Shown here: in pieces, positions 1 to 7,660 of the stretch
How the letters are laid out: the number at the start of each line of letters is the position of its first letter
How positions within the stretch are numbered: position 1 is the first letter of the stretch
Source of the DNA: Paenibacillus lupini
Lineage (GTDB): Bacteria; Bacillota; Bacilli; Paenibacillales; Paenibacillaceae
Assembly (NCBI RefSeq): GCF_011761355.1
Contig: NZ_JAASRW010000001.1
Coordinates: 620,001-684,000 of the forward strand
Reading direction: 5' to 3'
DNA length: 64,000 bases
Notes under the pieces: generated by a model
What the model saw: only the letters and a program-made list of their open reading frames with translations
What the model was told of the DNA's origin: nothing
The model's database searches: none
Program-made: the position numbers and the translations under genes

Positions 1-261
1 CAAACATGGATTGACAACAACAATATGAATTTAGGATCGATACTTGTTGACAATCCGTCATCCTCCAATATTATTCGTATAGAAGGGCAAGAGATATACA
101 GGAACTTAAGGAAGGATTCGAAAATAAAGCAATACTTTTGGTCAGCACAGAGAAATGCAGAAAGTGACCGCTATAATTACATGGTAAACAGCAGCGATGC
201 ATCAGATAAGGAACTAAGATCATTCACAAAGGCTTTTATTAAAGCATACCAGTTGAAATAA
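1..261 (+). CDS. C-terminal part of an unrecognised protein (5' end outside window)
   Basis: The reading frame is open from base 1 and ends with TAA at 259-261. A possible internal ATG lies at 25 but has no ribosome binding site before it, so I read this as the 3' end of a longer gene. The visible part is hydrophilic, with no membrane segment, and ends in a charged helix-like tail (KAFIKAYQLK). I do not recognise the family. A strong terminator follows 8 bases after the stop, which supports a real gene end here. Confidence 0.5.
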   Translation, partial: QTWIDNNNMNLGSILVDNPSSSNIIRIEGQEIYRNLRKDSKIKQYFWSAQRNAESDRYNYMVNSSDASDKELRSFTKAFIKAYQLK

Positions 262-268
262 AGAGAAT

Positions 269-308
269 CTGGCTGTACCGTATTTGATCGGTGCAGCCAG
301 TTTTTTTG
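269..308 (+). terminator. intrinsic terminator
   Basis: Stem CTGGCTGTACC / GGTGCAGCCAG with a 10-base loop, followed by seven T. It closes the partial gene at the window start. Confidence 0.85.
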
Positions 309-394
309 TATAGACGCAATTCCCAGTGGAGGAGTATACTTTATTAGCTTACATAATTGAACAAACTTATGGACATAAGAAGGTGCAGCTGCTT

Positions 395-1297
395 GTGAGT
401 TATGTGTATTTATTCCTGGCAACATTAGCATGGAGCTTTGTTGGGGTCTTGGTTAAGACAGCATCAACGATGGTAGACAGTTCGATCATCACGTTATGCC
501 GGTTTTTCTTTGGCGTTGTGGTGCTGGCAATCTATCTGCTTATGAAGGATGGCCGGATTCAATTCCGTGCCCGTATGAAATGGCTATGGTTTGGTGCGGC
601 CGGCAAATCAGCCAATTATGTATTCGAGAATATCGCCCTCATGATTGGGTATTCCTACGGCAATATTCTTGTACAACCGGTGCAGACCGTCGTGCTGCTG
701 ATTTCTGGCAGCATTATCTTCAAAGAAAAAGTGACAAAGGCTGGATGGCTGTCGGCTGCTCTATGCGTTATCGGTGTTATTGTTGTTGGATGGAACGGCG
801 TTCCGCTGGATGAACTGCTCGGCAGTAGTGGATTAACAACGTTACTCTTCACCTTGGCAGGGATCGGGGCGGCTATTCACGTTTTAAGTCAACGAATGCT
901 GGTGAAGACGATGGACAATGGTAACATGAACTTCTCGGTCTTCTTATTGGCGACCTTGATGGTATCTATACCTGTGCCATTTCAGATTCATGGATTTACG
1001 GGACCAATAACATTTGGAGCATGGGGGGCGCTAATCCTCTTGGGGATTATTACAGGACTTAGCTTCTTCTGGTTCGCGGAAGCGATGAGGCGAGTACCGT
1101 TTGCGGTCGTGGCCATTGTGGGCAACAGCTCGGTATTATTCTCCATCCTATGGGCGTATATTTTCTTCCGTGATCCGATTACAAGCTATATCATTGTTGG
1201 TACACTAATCTTCGTAGCAGGCTTCCTGCTTCTTAACTTCTCGGGTCCCAGGAAGAAACCGGTGAAGCAAGAAAGCAGTGCTGAAGCAGCGTTATAA
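395..1297 (+). CDS. EamA/DMT-family transporter
   Basis: Hydrophobic protein with about ten membrane segments in two similar halves, the layout of the drug/metabolite transporter (EamA) superfamily; the substrate cannot be read from sequence. The frame is open back to a GTG at 326, but nothing resembling a ribosome binding site precedes that codon. I prefer the GTG at 395, which follows AAGAAGG by 11 bases and gives 300 residues, the usual family size, with the first membrane helix starting almost at once (YLFLATLAW). A GTG at 383 is also possible. The basic C-terminal tail (PRKKPVKQ) is cytoplasmic by the positive-inside rule. Family call is firm; start is uncertain. Confidence 0.85.
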   Translation: MSYVYLFLATLAWSFVGVLVKTASTMVDSSIITLCRFFFGVVVLAIYLLMKDGRIQFRARMKWLWFGAAGKSANYVFENIALMIGYSYGNILVQPVQTVVLLISGSIIFKEKVTKAGWLSAALCVIGVIVVGWNGVPLDELLGSSGLTTLLFTLAGIGAAIHVLSQRMLVKTMDNGNMNFSVFLLATLMVSIPVPFQIHGFTGPITFGAWGALILLGIITGLSFFWFAEAMRRVPFAVVAIVGNSSVLFSILWAYIFFRDPITSYIIVGTLIFVAGFLLLNFSGPRKKPVKQESSAEAAL

Positions 1298-1321
1298 CCT
1301 GTTGAATGGAGCGAAATAACC

Positions 1322-1519
1322 ATGGAACAAACAAGCAACCTTCCAAGCAAACTAAGCAAGCCTGCTATGCGGGCATTTACTGGAGCGGGCTACGTAAAGA
1401 TTGAGCAGTTTGCTGAACTGACCGAAAAAGAAGTGCTGGAGCTGCATGGCGTAGGGCCAACAGCCATTGTTCTGCTTCGCCAAGCATTGGCAGACAAGGG
1501 CTTATCTTTTCGCAAATAA
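1322..1519 (+). CDS. small helix-hairpin-helix DNA-binding protein
   Basis: A 65-residue protein. The C-terminal half carries a helix-hairpin-helix signature (ELHGVGPTAIVLLRQAL) like that in the RNA polymerase alpha C-terminal domain and in DNA repair proteins; this fold binds the DNA backbone without sequence specificity. The ATG follows GGAGCG by about ten bases. It lies 24 bases after the EamA transporter gene and shares its terminator, so the two are probably co-transcribed, though no functional link is evident. Small stand-alone proteins of this type are common in Bacillales and mostly uncharacterised. Confidence 0.75.
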   Translation: MEQTSNLPSKLSKPAMRAFTGAGYVKIEQFAELTEKEVLELHGVGPTAIVLLRQALADKGLSFRK

Positions 1520-1530
1520 ATAGAAGTGCT

Positions 1531-1564
1531 AGGGCAGTGATGATGGTATCGCTGCTCTTTTTTT
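1531..1564 (+). terminator. intrinsic terminator
   Basis: Stem AGGGCAGTGAT / ATCGCTGCTCT (with G-U pairs) followed by a run of T; ends the transporter/HhH unit. Confidence 0.75.
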
Positions 1565-1658
1565 ATGAGGAAATATATAAGCAACTGTTTCATAATTTGG
1601 ATTCCTTCGTTATATATTTGTAAGCATGTGACCATGATGGGTAATGGAGGGATCCTAG

Positions 1659-1826
1659 ATGTTCGGTAGCAGTAAAAAATCGGCAAAGCTCCAGCTCCGC
1701 ATTGCATCGCAGAAAACGATCCGTACAATATGCGGCCGGGAACTGGTCGAAGCAGAGATTAAGACAAATAAACCGATTCCACCTGCCTCACATGGTACGG
1801 TTCGATTACTCGGCAAACAACAATAA
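1659..1826 (+). CDS. micro-protein, paralogue of the one at 2727-2888
   Basis: A 55-residue basic protein. The ATG follows GGAGG (1646-1650) with an 8-base gap and the gene is closed by its own terminator, so translation looks real. It starts with MFGSSKKS and ends with NKP....HGTVRLLGKQQ. The downstream micro-protein at 2727 shows the same layout: an FGSxxKK start and KPxxxxxxHGTVxLxGK near the end. No membrane segment or known domain. The pair brackets an unrecognised membrane protein, which suggests a shared job, but none can be named. Confidence 0.7.
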   Translation: MFGSSKKSAKLQLRIASQKTIRTICGRELVEAEIKTNKPIPPASHGTVRLLGKQQ

Positions 1827-1835
1827 TACATCTTT

Positions 1836-1860
1836 AGCCCCTATTAAAAGGGGCTTTTTG
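1836..1860 (+). terminator. intrinsic terminator
   Basis: AGCCCC / GGGGCT stem with five T after it, ten bases downstream of the micro-protein stop codon. Confidence 0.75.
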
Positions 1861-1916
1861 TTGTTGGTAGAAAATCTTTCCATCTAGTATACTGAATGAG
1901 GATGGGAGGGGAAACC

Positions 1917-2711
1917 TTGAAAAAATTCGTACAAGCCGTCTTCCGAACAGTCCCGGGGCAGATCATCTTTTGGGTCATCGTTAGTATTATGCTTCCCGCC
2001 ATTCTCGAAGAGCTCTTTGCTCTTAATGACATGTTATCAATCCCGCTTAAACATCTAGCCGAATGGAAGGCAGATAGCACCCTTGAGGGCCGTCTGAAAT
2101 TTATTCTATTATTTATTGTATACGCTTCACCAATTGCAGTAATTGCTGGATTTCTTGCTTCCAGACGTAAATCTGGAGAGACTGCAGTGCCGCCATATCG
2201 ATCACGTAATAATTACGAGAGACTGATCGCTGATGTGAAGGAAACCGTGAACAGCCGAGAAGCGACTAATCAACTGAAGGCTGAGAAAATCAACCTCTTG
2301 TTTGATGCCCTGATTGAGGATGTCTGTCATCTCTTCCAGGTGCAACGGTCAGGAGTGCGAGCGGTGCTCGTCATTAATAATCGGGGCAGACATAAGCTGA
2401 CAAGCTGGCGGTGGGGACGAGCCTGTACGCCGGATCAAGATCGGATGGACTATAAGGCGATTGACAAATTTCTTGAAACTGAGCTTACCTATCCAACATG
2501 GGAGCAGGTGAAAAGCCATTTTGACCATACCGATTCCGACACGCTTCTGTTTATTCGTAATAGTGGGAAGCTTGGGCTTGGCTGCCTGATCGCCATTGAG
2601 AATTCGATCGATCTTGAGAAGCATATGCAGGAATGGGAGCATATCGTAAGTCCCTTTACGATGCTGGGACATATGGACAAGCTTGTAAGATTTGTCGTAA
2701 ACTATACATAG
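1917..2711 (+). CDS. unrecognised membrane protein with cytoplasmic domain
   Basis: I do not recognise the family. Two hydrophobic segments lie in the N-terminal third (QIIFWVIVSIMLPAI and FILLFIVYASPIAVIAGFLA), followed by about 180 hydrophilic residues that begin with a likely coiled stretch (NYERLIADVKETVNSREATNQ) and continue as a compact alpha/beta domain that loosely recalls GAF-type sensor domains. The frame opens with an ATG at 1896, but GGGAGGGG lies after that codon and six bases before a TTG at 1917, so I take the TTG as start (264 residues). The gene is followed after 15 bases by a micro-protein and preceded by a related one. A sensory or signalling role is only a guess. Confidence 0.7.
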   Translation: MKKFVQAVFRTVPGQIIFWVIVSIMLPAILEELFALNDMLSIPLKHLAEWKADSTLEGRLKFILLFIVYASPIAVIAGFLASRRKSGETAVPPYRSRNNYERLIADVKETVNSREATNQLKAEKINLLFDALIEDVCHLFQVQRSGVRAVLVINNRGRHKLTSWRWGRACTPDQDRMDYKAIDKFLETELTYPTWEQVKSHFDHTDSDTLLFIRNSGKLGLGCLIAIENSIDLEKHMQEWEHIVSPFTMLGHMDKLVRFVVNYT

Positions 2712-2726
2712 AGGAGGCGATTCCAG

Positions 2727-2888
2727 ATGACCTTATTCGATCGACTATTCGGAAGTAAATCGAAGAAAACACCGGTAAAAATCGTTCGAAAAGTGAAGCA
2801 CTCGGATAAGCCGGCCTTAACAAATGCCAAGCATGGAACGGTCATATTGCGCGGTAAGATTGAAGATGATTATAACTTGGCGAAATAA
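2727..2888 (+). CDS. micro-protein, paralogue of the one at 1659-1826
   Basis: A 53-residue, strongly basic protein. The ATG follows GAGGAGG with a good gap and the stop is five bases before a terminator. It shares FGSxxKK near the start and HGTVxLxGK near the end with the micro-protein at 1659, and adds an acidic tail (EDDYNLAK). It lies 15 bases after the membrane-protein gene and is probably in the same transcript. No family is recognised; too short for routine gene calling. Confidence 0.7.
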   Translation: MTLFDRLFGSKSKKTPVKIVRKVKHSDKPALTNAKHGTVILRGKIEDDYNLAK

Positions 2889-2893
2889 CGATA

Positions 2894-2933
2894 AGCCCCT
2901 TTGCCGCAGTACAGGCGGAGAGGGGCTATTTTT
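2894..2933 (+). terminator. intrinsic terminator
   Basis: Stem AGCCCCTTTGCCG / GGCGGAGAGGGGCT followed by ATTTTT. Confidence 0.8.
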
Positions 2934-2962
2934 CTGCGAAGATTGCAGGAGGAGGTCACTCT

Positions 2963-3412
2963 ATGAACGCAAATGCTAGGCATTTTCCAAAGCCTGTCTA
3001 TTTCATTATTCTGGTACTCTTCACCATTTACTGCCTCATCATGATCAAGCTGCTGTTTATCCGAGGTAATAACTTATGGCCGACTTATAATTACAACATC
3101 ATCCCATTCCATACGATCAAATCGCTGGTCTACCACCGGGAATATTATAATACCGATACTTGGGTGAAAAATTTATTCGGAAATATCGTCATGTTCATCC
3201 CGCTAGGTGTCTTCATTCCTGCGCTCAATCGCAAGCTGCTTAGGCCAGGTGTGTTTCTATTCGTAATTGTCCTTATTCTGTTTCTTGTTGAATCGACTCA
3301 ATTAATTACAAGAGTAGGGAGCTTCGATATAGACGATATTATCTTAAATACGCTGGGAGCAATGATAGGTCTGGCATTTCTGAAAAGCATCACACCTCGA
3401 GTACCGCGATAA
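2963..3412 (+). CDS. VanZ-family membrane protein
   Basis: A 149-residue protein with about four membrane segments and the VanZ-like pattern: NIIPF after the first helix, GNIVMFIPLGVFIP in the second, ESTQLITRVGSFDIDD before the last, then NTLGAMIG. VanZ of the Tn1546 vancomycin cluster gives low-level teicoplanin resistance; stand-alone VanZ-like proteins are widespread in Bacillota and their role is usually unknown, so resistance should not be inferred. The ATG follows GGAGGAGG. Single-gene unit between two terminators. Confidence 0.9.
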   Translation: MNANARHFPKPVYFIILVLFTIYCLIMIKLLFIRGNNLWPTYNYNIIPFHTIKSLVYHREYYNTDTWVKNLFGNIVMFIPLGVFIPALNRKLLRPGVFLFVIVLILFLVESTQLITRVGSFDIDDIILNTLGAMIGLAFLKSITPRVPR

Positions 3413-3442
3413 AAAAAACCGCGCCATTGGCACGGTTTTTTT
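3411..3442. terminator. bidirectional terminator between convergent genes
   Basis: A-run, short imperfect stem (AACCG, CGCCA / TGGC, CGGTT) and T-run; serves the VanZ-like gene on + and the TetR gene on -. Confidence 0.75.
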
Positions 3443-3459
3443 GTTTGTCTACAATAGTT

Positions 3460-4041
3460 TTATTTCTTCAAAATCCCTTCAAAGAACACTTGGAAGGAGA
3501 TCAGTAATTGGTCGCCAAAGCTTTCCTCCGACATCCCCATAACCCAAGTAAGCATGACGCCCATATAGATCTGCATCGTAATATGAGCCATCGTTAGAGC
3601 AGGAATAGTTGTCGTGAACTCACCCGTCTGCTGGCCTTTCTCAAAGATGGGAACTAGACTATCGATGATAAAGCAGAACCCTTCCTTGCTTTCTTCAATG
3701 TTCTGATTGTTGGCCAGCATACCTTGGATCGACAAAAGAAGCATACTGTGATTCACAGCCATCGAGTCACCTAAAGTCTTGACTAAAGCAAGAAAGCGGG
3801 GAGCGTATGGGCCAGGTTTATCCTTCAGATTTATTAATTCATCAATAGCGACTAATTTGTCCAGCTTGCCACGGACTTCCTCTTTAGTTTTGAAATAGTT
3901 AAAGAAGGTGCCTTTAGCAACGCCGGCAGCTTCTGTGATTTGAGCAACTGTGGTGGCCTCAAAGCCATGTTCAGCAAATAAGCACATCGCCGCTTCAAGT
4001 ATGCGATTTTTTGTCTCGAGTTTTTTCTCTTCTCGGTTCAC
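3460..4041 (-). CDS. TetR/AcrR-family transcriptional repressor
   Basis: N-terminal TetR helix-turn-helix (RILEAAMCLFAEHGF, then TVAQITEAAGVAKGTFFNYFKTKEE), followed by a roughly 140-residue all-helical ligand and dimer domain, usual for the family. The gene is divergent from a DHA2-type exporter, and three copies of an operator-like TGACC-N3-GGTCA element lie between them, so it very probably represses the exporter and itself. The frame is open to ATG codons at 4050 and 4047, but GGAGG ends immediately before them; a GTG nine bases further (start 4041, 193 residues) fits the ribosome binding site best. Inducing ligand unknown. Confidence 0.92.
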   Translation of the reverse strand: MNREEKKLETKNRILEAAMCLFAEHGFEATTVAQITEAAGVAKGTFFNYFKTKEEVRGKLDKLVAIDELINLKDKPGPYAPRFLALVKTLGDSMAVNHSMLLLSIQGMLANNQNIEESKEGFCFIIDSLVPIFEKGQQTGEFTTTIPALTMAHITMQIYMGVMLTWVMGMSEESFGDQLLISFQVFFEGILKK

Positions 4042-4108
4042 AGCCATCATCCTCCATTATTGCCTACAGTATAGCATATCCATTATGGATTTGGGTCCAA
4101 ACATTTAA

Positions 4109-4121
4109 TGACCGTCAGTAT
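4109..4121. promoter_or_regulatory. putative TetR operator, degenerate copy nearest the tetR gene
   Basis: TGACCGTCAGTAT matches the half-site and spacer of the better copies at 4208 and 4231, with the right half degraded. Confidence 0.5.
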
Positions 4122-4207
4122 AAGTTTTGATGAATATACTCATTTTTGGTTTAGAATTTATGAATGAAAGGGGTTAAATTCCTTATATATTAACATAAAA
4201 ACAAAAA

Positions 4208-4220
4208 TGACCGTCGGTAC
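4208..4220. promoter_or_regulatory. putative TetR operator, second copy
   Basis: TGACC-GTC-GGTAC: one mismatch to the inverted repeat TGACC-N3-GGTCA found 23 bases downstream. Confidence 0.6.
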
Positions 4221-4229
4221 AAAAATAAG

Positions 4230-4258
4230 TTGACCGTTGGTCATTTTATCGCTATAAT
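4230..4258 (+). promoter_or_regulatory. sigma-A promoter of the exporter gene with TetR operator over the -35 box
   Basis: -35 TTGACC (4230-4235), 17-base spacer, -10 TATAAT (4253-4258). The perfect inverted repeat TGACC-GTT-GGTCA (4231-4243) overlaps the -35 box, so a bound TetR dimer would block polymerase. Seen directly; repression is inferred from the layout. Confidence 0.8.
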
Positions 4259-4291
4259 CCGAAGTACATGAAACAGGAATGGAGGATTTAC

Positions 4292-5767
4292 ATGTCTCAA
4301 TCTGCTCAACATGCTGTACCGGACGCGAGCACGTTCACCATTAGGTCGATCATCGCGCCGCTGATCGCAGTCATAATCGGATTATTTATGGTTATTCTGG
4401 ATGGGACCGCGATGAACGTTGCCTTAAGCGGCTTTATGAAGGAATTTGGCAAGGATTTGTCTGTTGTCCAATGGACGACTACGGGGTACGCATTAGCTCA
4501 AGCCGCTGTGATCCCGCTGGCCGGCTGGTTATCGGATCGATTCGGAGCAAAACGAATTTTTCTAGTATCCATCGGGATGTTTACGGCAGGCTCAGTGTTA
4601 TGTGCATTTGCCGGTAATATCGAGATGCTCATTTTATTCCGCGTCATTCAAGGGATTGGCGGGGGAATGGTTATGCCGATTGCCTTCGCGATTATTTACA
4701 GACTAAGTCCGCCCGAAAAGGTTGGATCGGTCATGGGTATGCTGGGGATTCCGGTTCTGATTGCTCCGGCATTAGGCCCGGTTGTTGCGGGAGCGTTAAT
4801 TGATTATGCTTCTTGGCAGTGGATCTTCCTGATCAATATCCCGTTTGGGATCATCGGCATTCTGGCTGGTCTGCGTACGCTGCCGAACTTTGAACGTCAG
4901 TCGGTTGGATCGCTTGATATTCCTGGGATCATTTTTGGTCCACTTGCCTTTGCAGCTCTATCATATGGGGTAAGCGAAGGAGGCACGAGTTGGACTTCCG
5001 CTCAGACTTTAACAGGATTAATTGTTGGGGCTGTCACACTTCTGATTTTTATTTTCGTAGAACTTCGTAGTAAACAGCCGTTATTGGAGCTTCGCGTGTT
5101 CAAATCTAGAGATTTCAGTAAAGGCATCATCGTGCAGTGGATTACACAAATTGCTCTTATGGGAACTTTTTTCTTAATACCAATGCTGTTGATTCAAGTG
5201 CAAGGTCATTCAGCAACCGAATCCGGGCTTATTATGCTGCCACAGGCAATCGCATCAGCGATCTTCATGCCAATCGGAGGGCAATTATTCGATCGGATTG
5301 GTGCGAGACCGCTGCTGGTAACTGGACTTAGCATTGTTGGAATTGCAGCCTATTTCTTAACGAATATATCCGCTGATTCCGGGTTGTCGTTAATCCTAAT
5401 TACATCCGGCATGTTTGGCGTAGGTATGGGGCTTTCCATGATGCCAATGAATACGTATTTAATACAGGCATCGCCGCCAAGTCTTGTTGGACGCGTAACT
5501 GCTCTTACCTCTGCTACCCAACAGGTTATGACTTCCTTTGCAATCGCGGGTCTGAGCACGTATTTGACAACCAAAATTAAGGATCATGTGGAACCTGGTC
5601 AAACGCCTGCTCCGAATGCTTTCTATGATTCGTATGGGGAGACCTTCCTCGTTATTGTTGGTGTTGCTATTATAGGTGCCATTCTAGGATTATTGCTGCG
5701 GAAACCGATCAGATCGCCGGAGGATGAGGGTAAAATTGTAGAAGCACCAATTATGATGGGGCATTAA
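4292..5767 (+). CDS. DHA2-family (14-TM) multidrug MFS exporter
   Basis: Major facilitator protein of the EmrB/QacA type: about 14 membrane segments, the motif-A loop (LAGWLSDRFGAKRIF), and antiporter motif C (IAPALGPVVAGAL). Such proteins expel drugs or toxic metabolites by proton exchange. An in-frame ATG exists at 4268, but GGAGG lies between it and the ATG at 4292, six bases before the latter, so 4292 is the start (491 residues). Divergent from a TetR repressor with operators in the shared promoter region, a standard inducible efflux pair. The exported compound cannot be told. Confidence 0.93.
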   Translation: MSQSAQHAVPDASTFTIRSIIAPLIAVIIGLFMVILDGTAMNVALSGFMKEFGKDLSVVQWTTTGYALAQAAVIPLAGWLSDRFGAKRIFLVSIGMFTAGSVLCAFAGNIEMLILFRVIQGIGGGMVMPIAFAIIYRLSPPEKVGSVMGMLGIPVLIAPALGPVVAGALIDYASWQWIFLINIPFGIIGILAGLRTLPNFERQSVGSLDIPGIIFGPLAFAALSYGVSEGGTSWTSAQTLTGLIVGAVTLLIFIFVELRSKQPLLELRVFKSRDFSKGIIVQWITQIALMGTFFLIPMLLIQVQGHSATESGLIMLPQAIASAIFMPIGGQLFDRIGARPLLVTGLSIVGIAAYFLTNISADSGLSLILITSGMFGVGMGLSMMPMNTYLIQASPPSLVGRVTALTSATQQVMTSFAIAGLSTYLTTKIKDHVEPGQTPAPNAFYDSYGETFLVIVGVAIIGAILGLLLRKPIRSPEDEGKIVEAPIMMGH

Positions 5768-5786
5768 TCATTAATCCGAACGAAAT

Positions 5787-5828
5787 AACCATTTATTTCT
5801 GAAATGTTCAGGAATAGATGGTTTTTTT
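5787..5828 (+). terminator. intrinsic terminator
   Basis: Stem AACCATTTATTTCTGAA / TTCAGGAATAGATGGTT with a three-base loop and seven T. Confidence 0.85.
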
Positions 5829-5925
5829 CGTTTACAGACGATCTATTCTTGTGTTATCTTCTATATATAATGTTTGCTTTACCGCTATAAAGCGTCTACG
5901 CGACATCAGACTACGGAGGGTGCAC

Positions 5926-6201
5926 ATGACAGCATTAGATGAACTGCGATCGGCCATTGATAAGACGGATCAACAGATTGTTGCTTTATTAGCTCAGAGG
6001 TTTATCTATACAGAGGCAGTCGGCGAGTACAAAGCGGAGCATCAGCTTACTGCGCAGGATCCTAATCGTGAAACTTTGCAATTCAGGAAGATAGCAGAGA
6101 TCTCTGAACAGTACGGTTTAAAGCCTGATTATGCCCTGGATATTTATCGGAAAATTATGGATATCGTGATTTCGAGACATCAAGAGCTGCACTACAAATA
6201 A
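5926..6201 (+). CDS. chorismate mutase, AroQ type
   Basis: A 91-residue all-helical chorismate mutase, which turns chorismate into prephenate on the way to phenylalanine and tyrosine. Residues expected in the AroQ active site are present: Arg8, Arg25, Lys36, Asp45, Arg48-Glu49 and Gln86, in the patterns LRxxIDxxDxxIVxLLxxR and DPNRE. The frame is open upstream to 5818, inside the previous terminator, but the ATG at 5926 has a clear GGAGGG at 5915-5920. Monofunctional, not fused to a DAHP synthase or prephenate dehydratase. Single-gene unit between terminators. Confidence 0.92.
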   Translation: MTALDELRSAIDKTDQQIVALLAQRFIYTEAVGEYKAEHQLTAQDPNRETLQFRKIAEISEQYGLKPDYALDIYRKIMDIVISRHQELHYK

Positions 6202-6212
6202 TGCTGTCTAAA

Positions 6213-6256
6213 GCACCATGATTGTAACTTCGGTTACGATCGTGGTGTTTTTTTTG
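6213..6256 (+). terminator. intrinsic terminator
   Basis: Stem GCACCATGATTGTAAC / GTTACGATCGTGGTG with a TTCG tetraloop and eight T. Confidence 0.9.
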
Positions 6257-6318
6257 TACATATTTCCATCCATATTGGAGCAAAATGACAGTAACTTAAA
6301 CGATAGGGAGGGTGTCAT

Positions 6319-6585
6319 ATGATCATCCTCGGGATATTGGTTATGATGGTGCTTGGCATATTGCTGATGGCCATGCTGGATGTACTGGTCTTTCAACAGC
6401 CCTTTTTTACTGTACTCGTGCAATTGCTTCCGGTATATCCAGATACGTCAACGATCTATATGATTATAGGCGCATTTGTAATTGCAGCATGGGTCAACTT
6501 CAAAATGACCGACCGCCTAAAAAAGAAATATGGCAGCAAATCAAAGAATCAAGGTGGGGAGAAGCGTGACACTAAGCAAAGTTAA
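6319..6585 (+). CDS. small two-TM protein, probable germinant-receptor D subunit
   Basis: An 88-residue protein with two membrane helices (an I/L/M-rich first one and IYMIIGAFVIAAWVNF) and a basic, hydrophilic tail rich in Lys, Ser and Gly. Size, topology and position as first gene of a GerA-type operon match the small D subunits described for several Bacillus germinant receptors, which modulate receptor output in the spore inner membrane. The ATG follows GGGAGGG. Its 3' end overlaps the next gene by 20 bases, indicating translational coupling. Assigned by context and topology, not by a diagnostic motif. Confidence 0.65.
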   Translation: MIILGILVMMVLGILLMAMLDVLVFQQPFFTVLVQLLPVYPDTSTIYMIIGAFVIAAWVNFKMTDRLKKKYGSKSKNQGGEKRDTKQS

Positions 6586-7660
6586 CACGGTCGATACCTT
6601 TACGTTGCAGCTTGTTTTTTTGCTGAGCACTTCGATTATTTTTGGGACGCCAAGCGTTGTTCCAGATTCGTGGCTCGTTGGTATTGTCGCCTTTTTTCCA
6701 GCTTGTTTGTTGATTGTTATTTATAGCACCATGTTAGCGTTACAAGAAGACAGAGGACTTTATCCCATGCTTGAGAAAGCTTGGGGCAAGGTGATAGGTA
6801 AGGGCTTTGTGCTGATTTATTCGACTTATTTCTTATATATTGCAGCTCGTAATATTAGGGATATGATCGAGCTGATTATGAGTACGCTGCTTCGAATGAC
6901 GCCGGTTCCCCTCTTAACCACTATGTTCGTGCTGTTAATTGCTTACACCGTGTTAGGGGGGCTGCATGCGATTGCCCGCTTTGCTTCCTTAATCTTATGG
7001 CTCATTCTGTTTATGCTGCTCACACTCGCTATATTGCTGATGTTCAGCAGCTCAATCATTCTGGAGCAAATGTTGCCGTTCTTATCAAAGGGAATGTGGC
7101 CGGTTGTTAAATCGGCATTCAGCTTTTCAATCTGGTTCCCCTATGGAGAGATAATAGTCTTCCTTGTTTTTCAACCGCAGCTAGGCGGGGCAAAAGGGTT
7201 CCGGAAAATTACTCTATATGCCTTCTTGAGCACATGTATCATCCTATCTCTAACGGATCTTATCCAGATTTGGACCTTGGGACTTGAGGATAAAAAATAC
7301 TCGGTGTTTGCGTTGCTCGATGCAGCGAGATTAATTAATATTGCAAACATCATTACCCGGATGGATGCGATAATCGCTTTGATTATTATTTTTGGCACTT
7401 TGTTGAAATGTACCGTCTTCCTCCTTGCCTGCACAGAAGGGGTAGCACGTGTCTTCAATAGAGAGGCGAAGGATTTCGCTTTTCCACTTGCCGTTGTGGC
7501 AGGAGCATTCTCCATTCTCGTTACGCGTAACAGCGCTGAGCATGTCACAGAAGGCTTGAAATACGTTATTTATACGCTGCATATTCCACTTCAGCTGTTG
7601 GTGCCGCTCTTGACGCTGCTGCTGATTCGAATCCGTTACCGGAAAGGAGCGACTACATGA
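6566..7660 (+). CDS. spore germination receptor B subunit (GerB/endospore germination permease)
   Basis: About ten membrane segments and the GerAB-type permease layout, a branch of the APC amino-acid transporter superfamily. In germinant receptors this subunit sits in the spore inner membrane and takes part in recognising nutrient germinants. The frame is open from 6530, but a GTG at 6566 preceded by GGTGGGGAG is the natural start (364 residues, normal length) and aligns with the usual SKVNTVDTFTLQ-like N-terminus. It overlaps the D-like gene upstream and, by four bases (ATGA), the A subunit downstream. Order D-B-A-C. Expected to be forespore-expressed, but I could not identify a convincing sigma-G promoter. 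Confidence 0.93.
   Translation: MTLSKVNTVDTFTLQLVFLLSTSIIFGTPSVVPDSWLVGIVAFFPACLLIVIYSTMLALQEDRGLYPMLEKAWGKVIGKGFVLIYSTYFLYIAARNIRDMIELIMSTLLRMTPVPLLTTMFVLLIAYTVLGGLHAIARFASLILWLILFMLLTLAILLMFSSSIILEQMLPFLSKGMWPVVKSAFSFSIWFPYGEIIVFLVFQPQLGGAKGFRKITLYAFLSTCIILSLTDLIQIWTLGLEDKKYSVFALLDAARLINIANIITRMDAIIALIIIFGTLLKCTVFLLACTEGVARVFNREAKDFAFPLAVVAGAFSILVTRNSAEHVTEGLKYVIYTLHIPLQLLVPLLTLLLIRIRYRKGATT

Noticed and set aside
2963-3412. VanZ-like gene as an antibiotic-resistance gene
   Set aside because: No other van genes are near, and VanZ-like proteins are common chromosomal proteins of unknown role in Bacillota.
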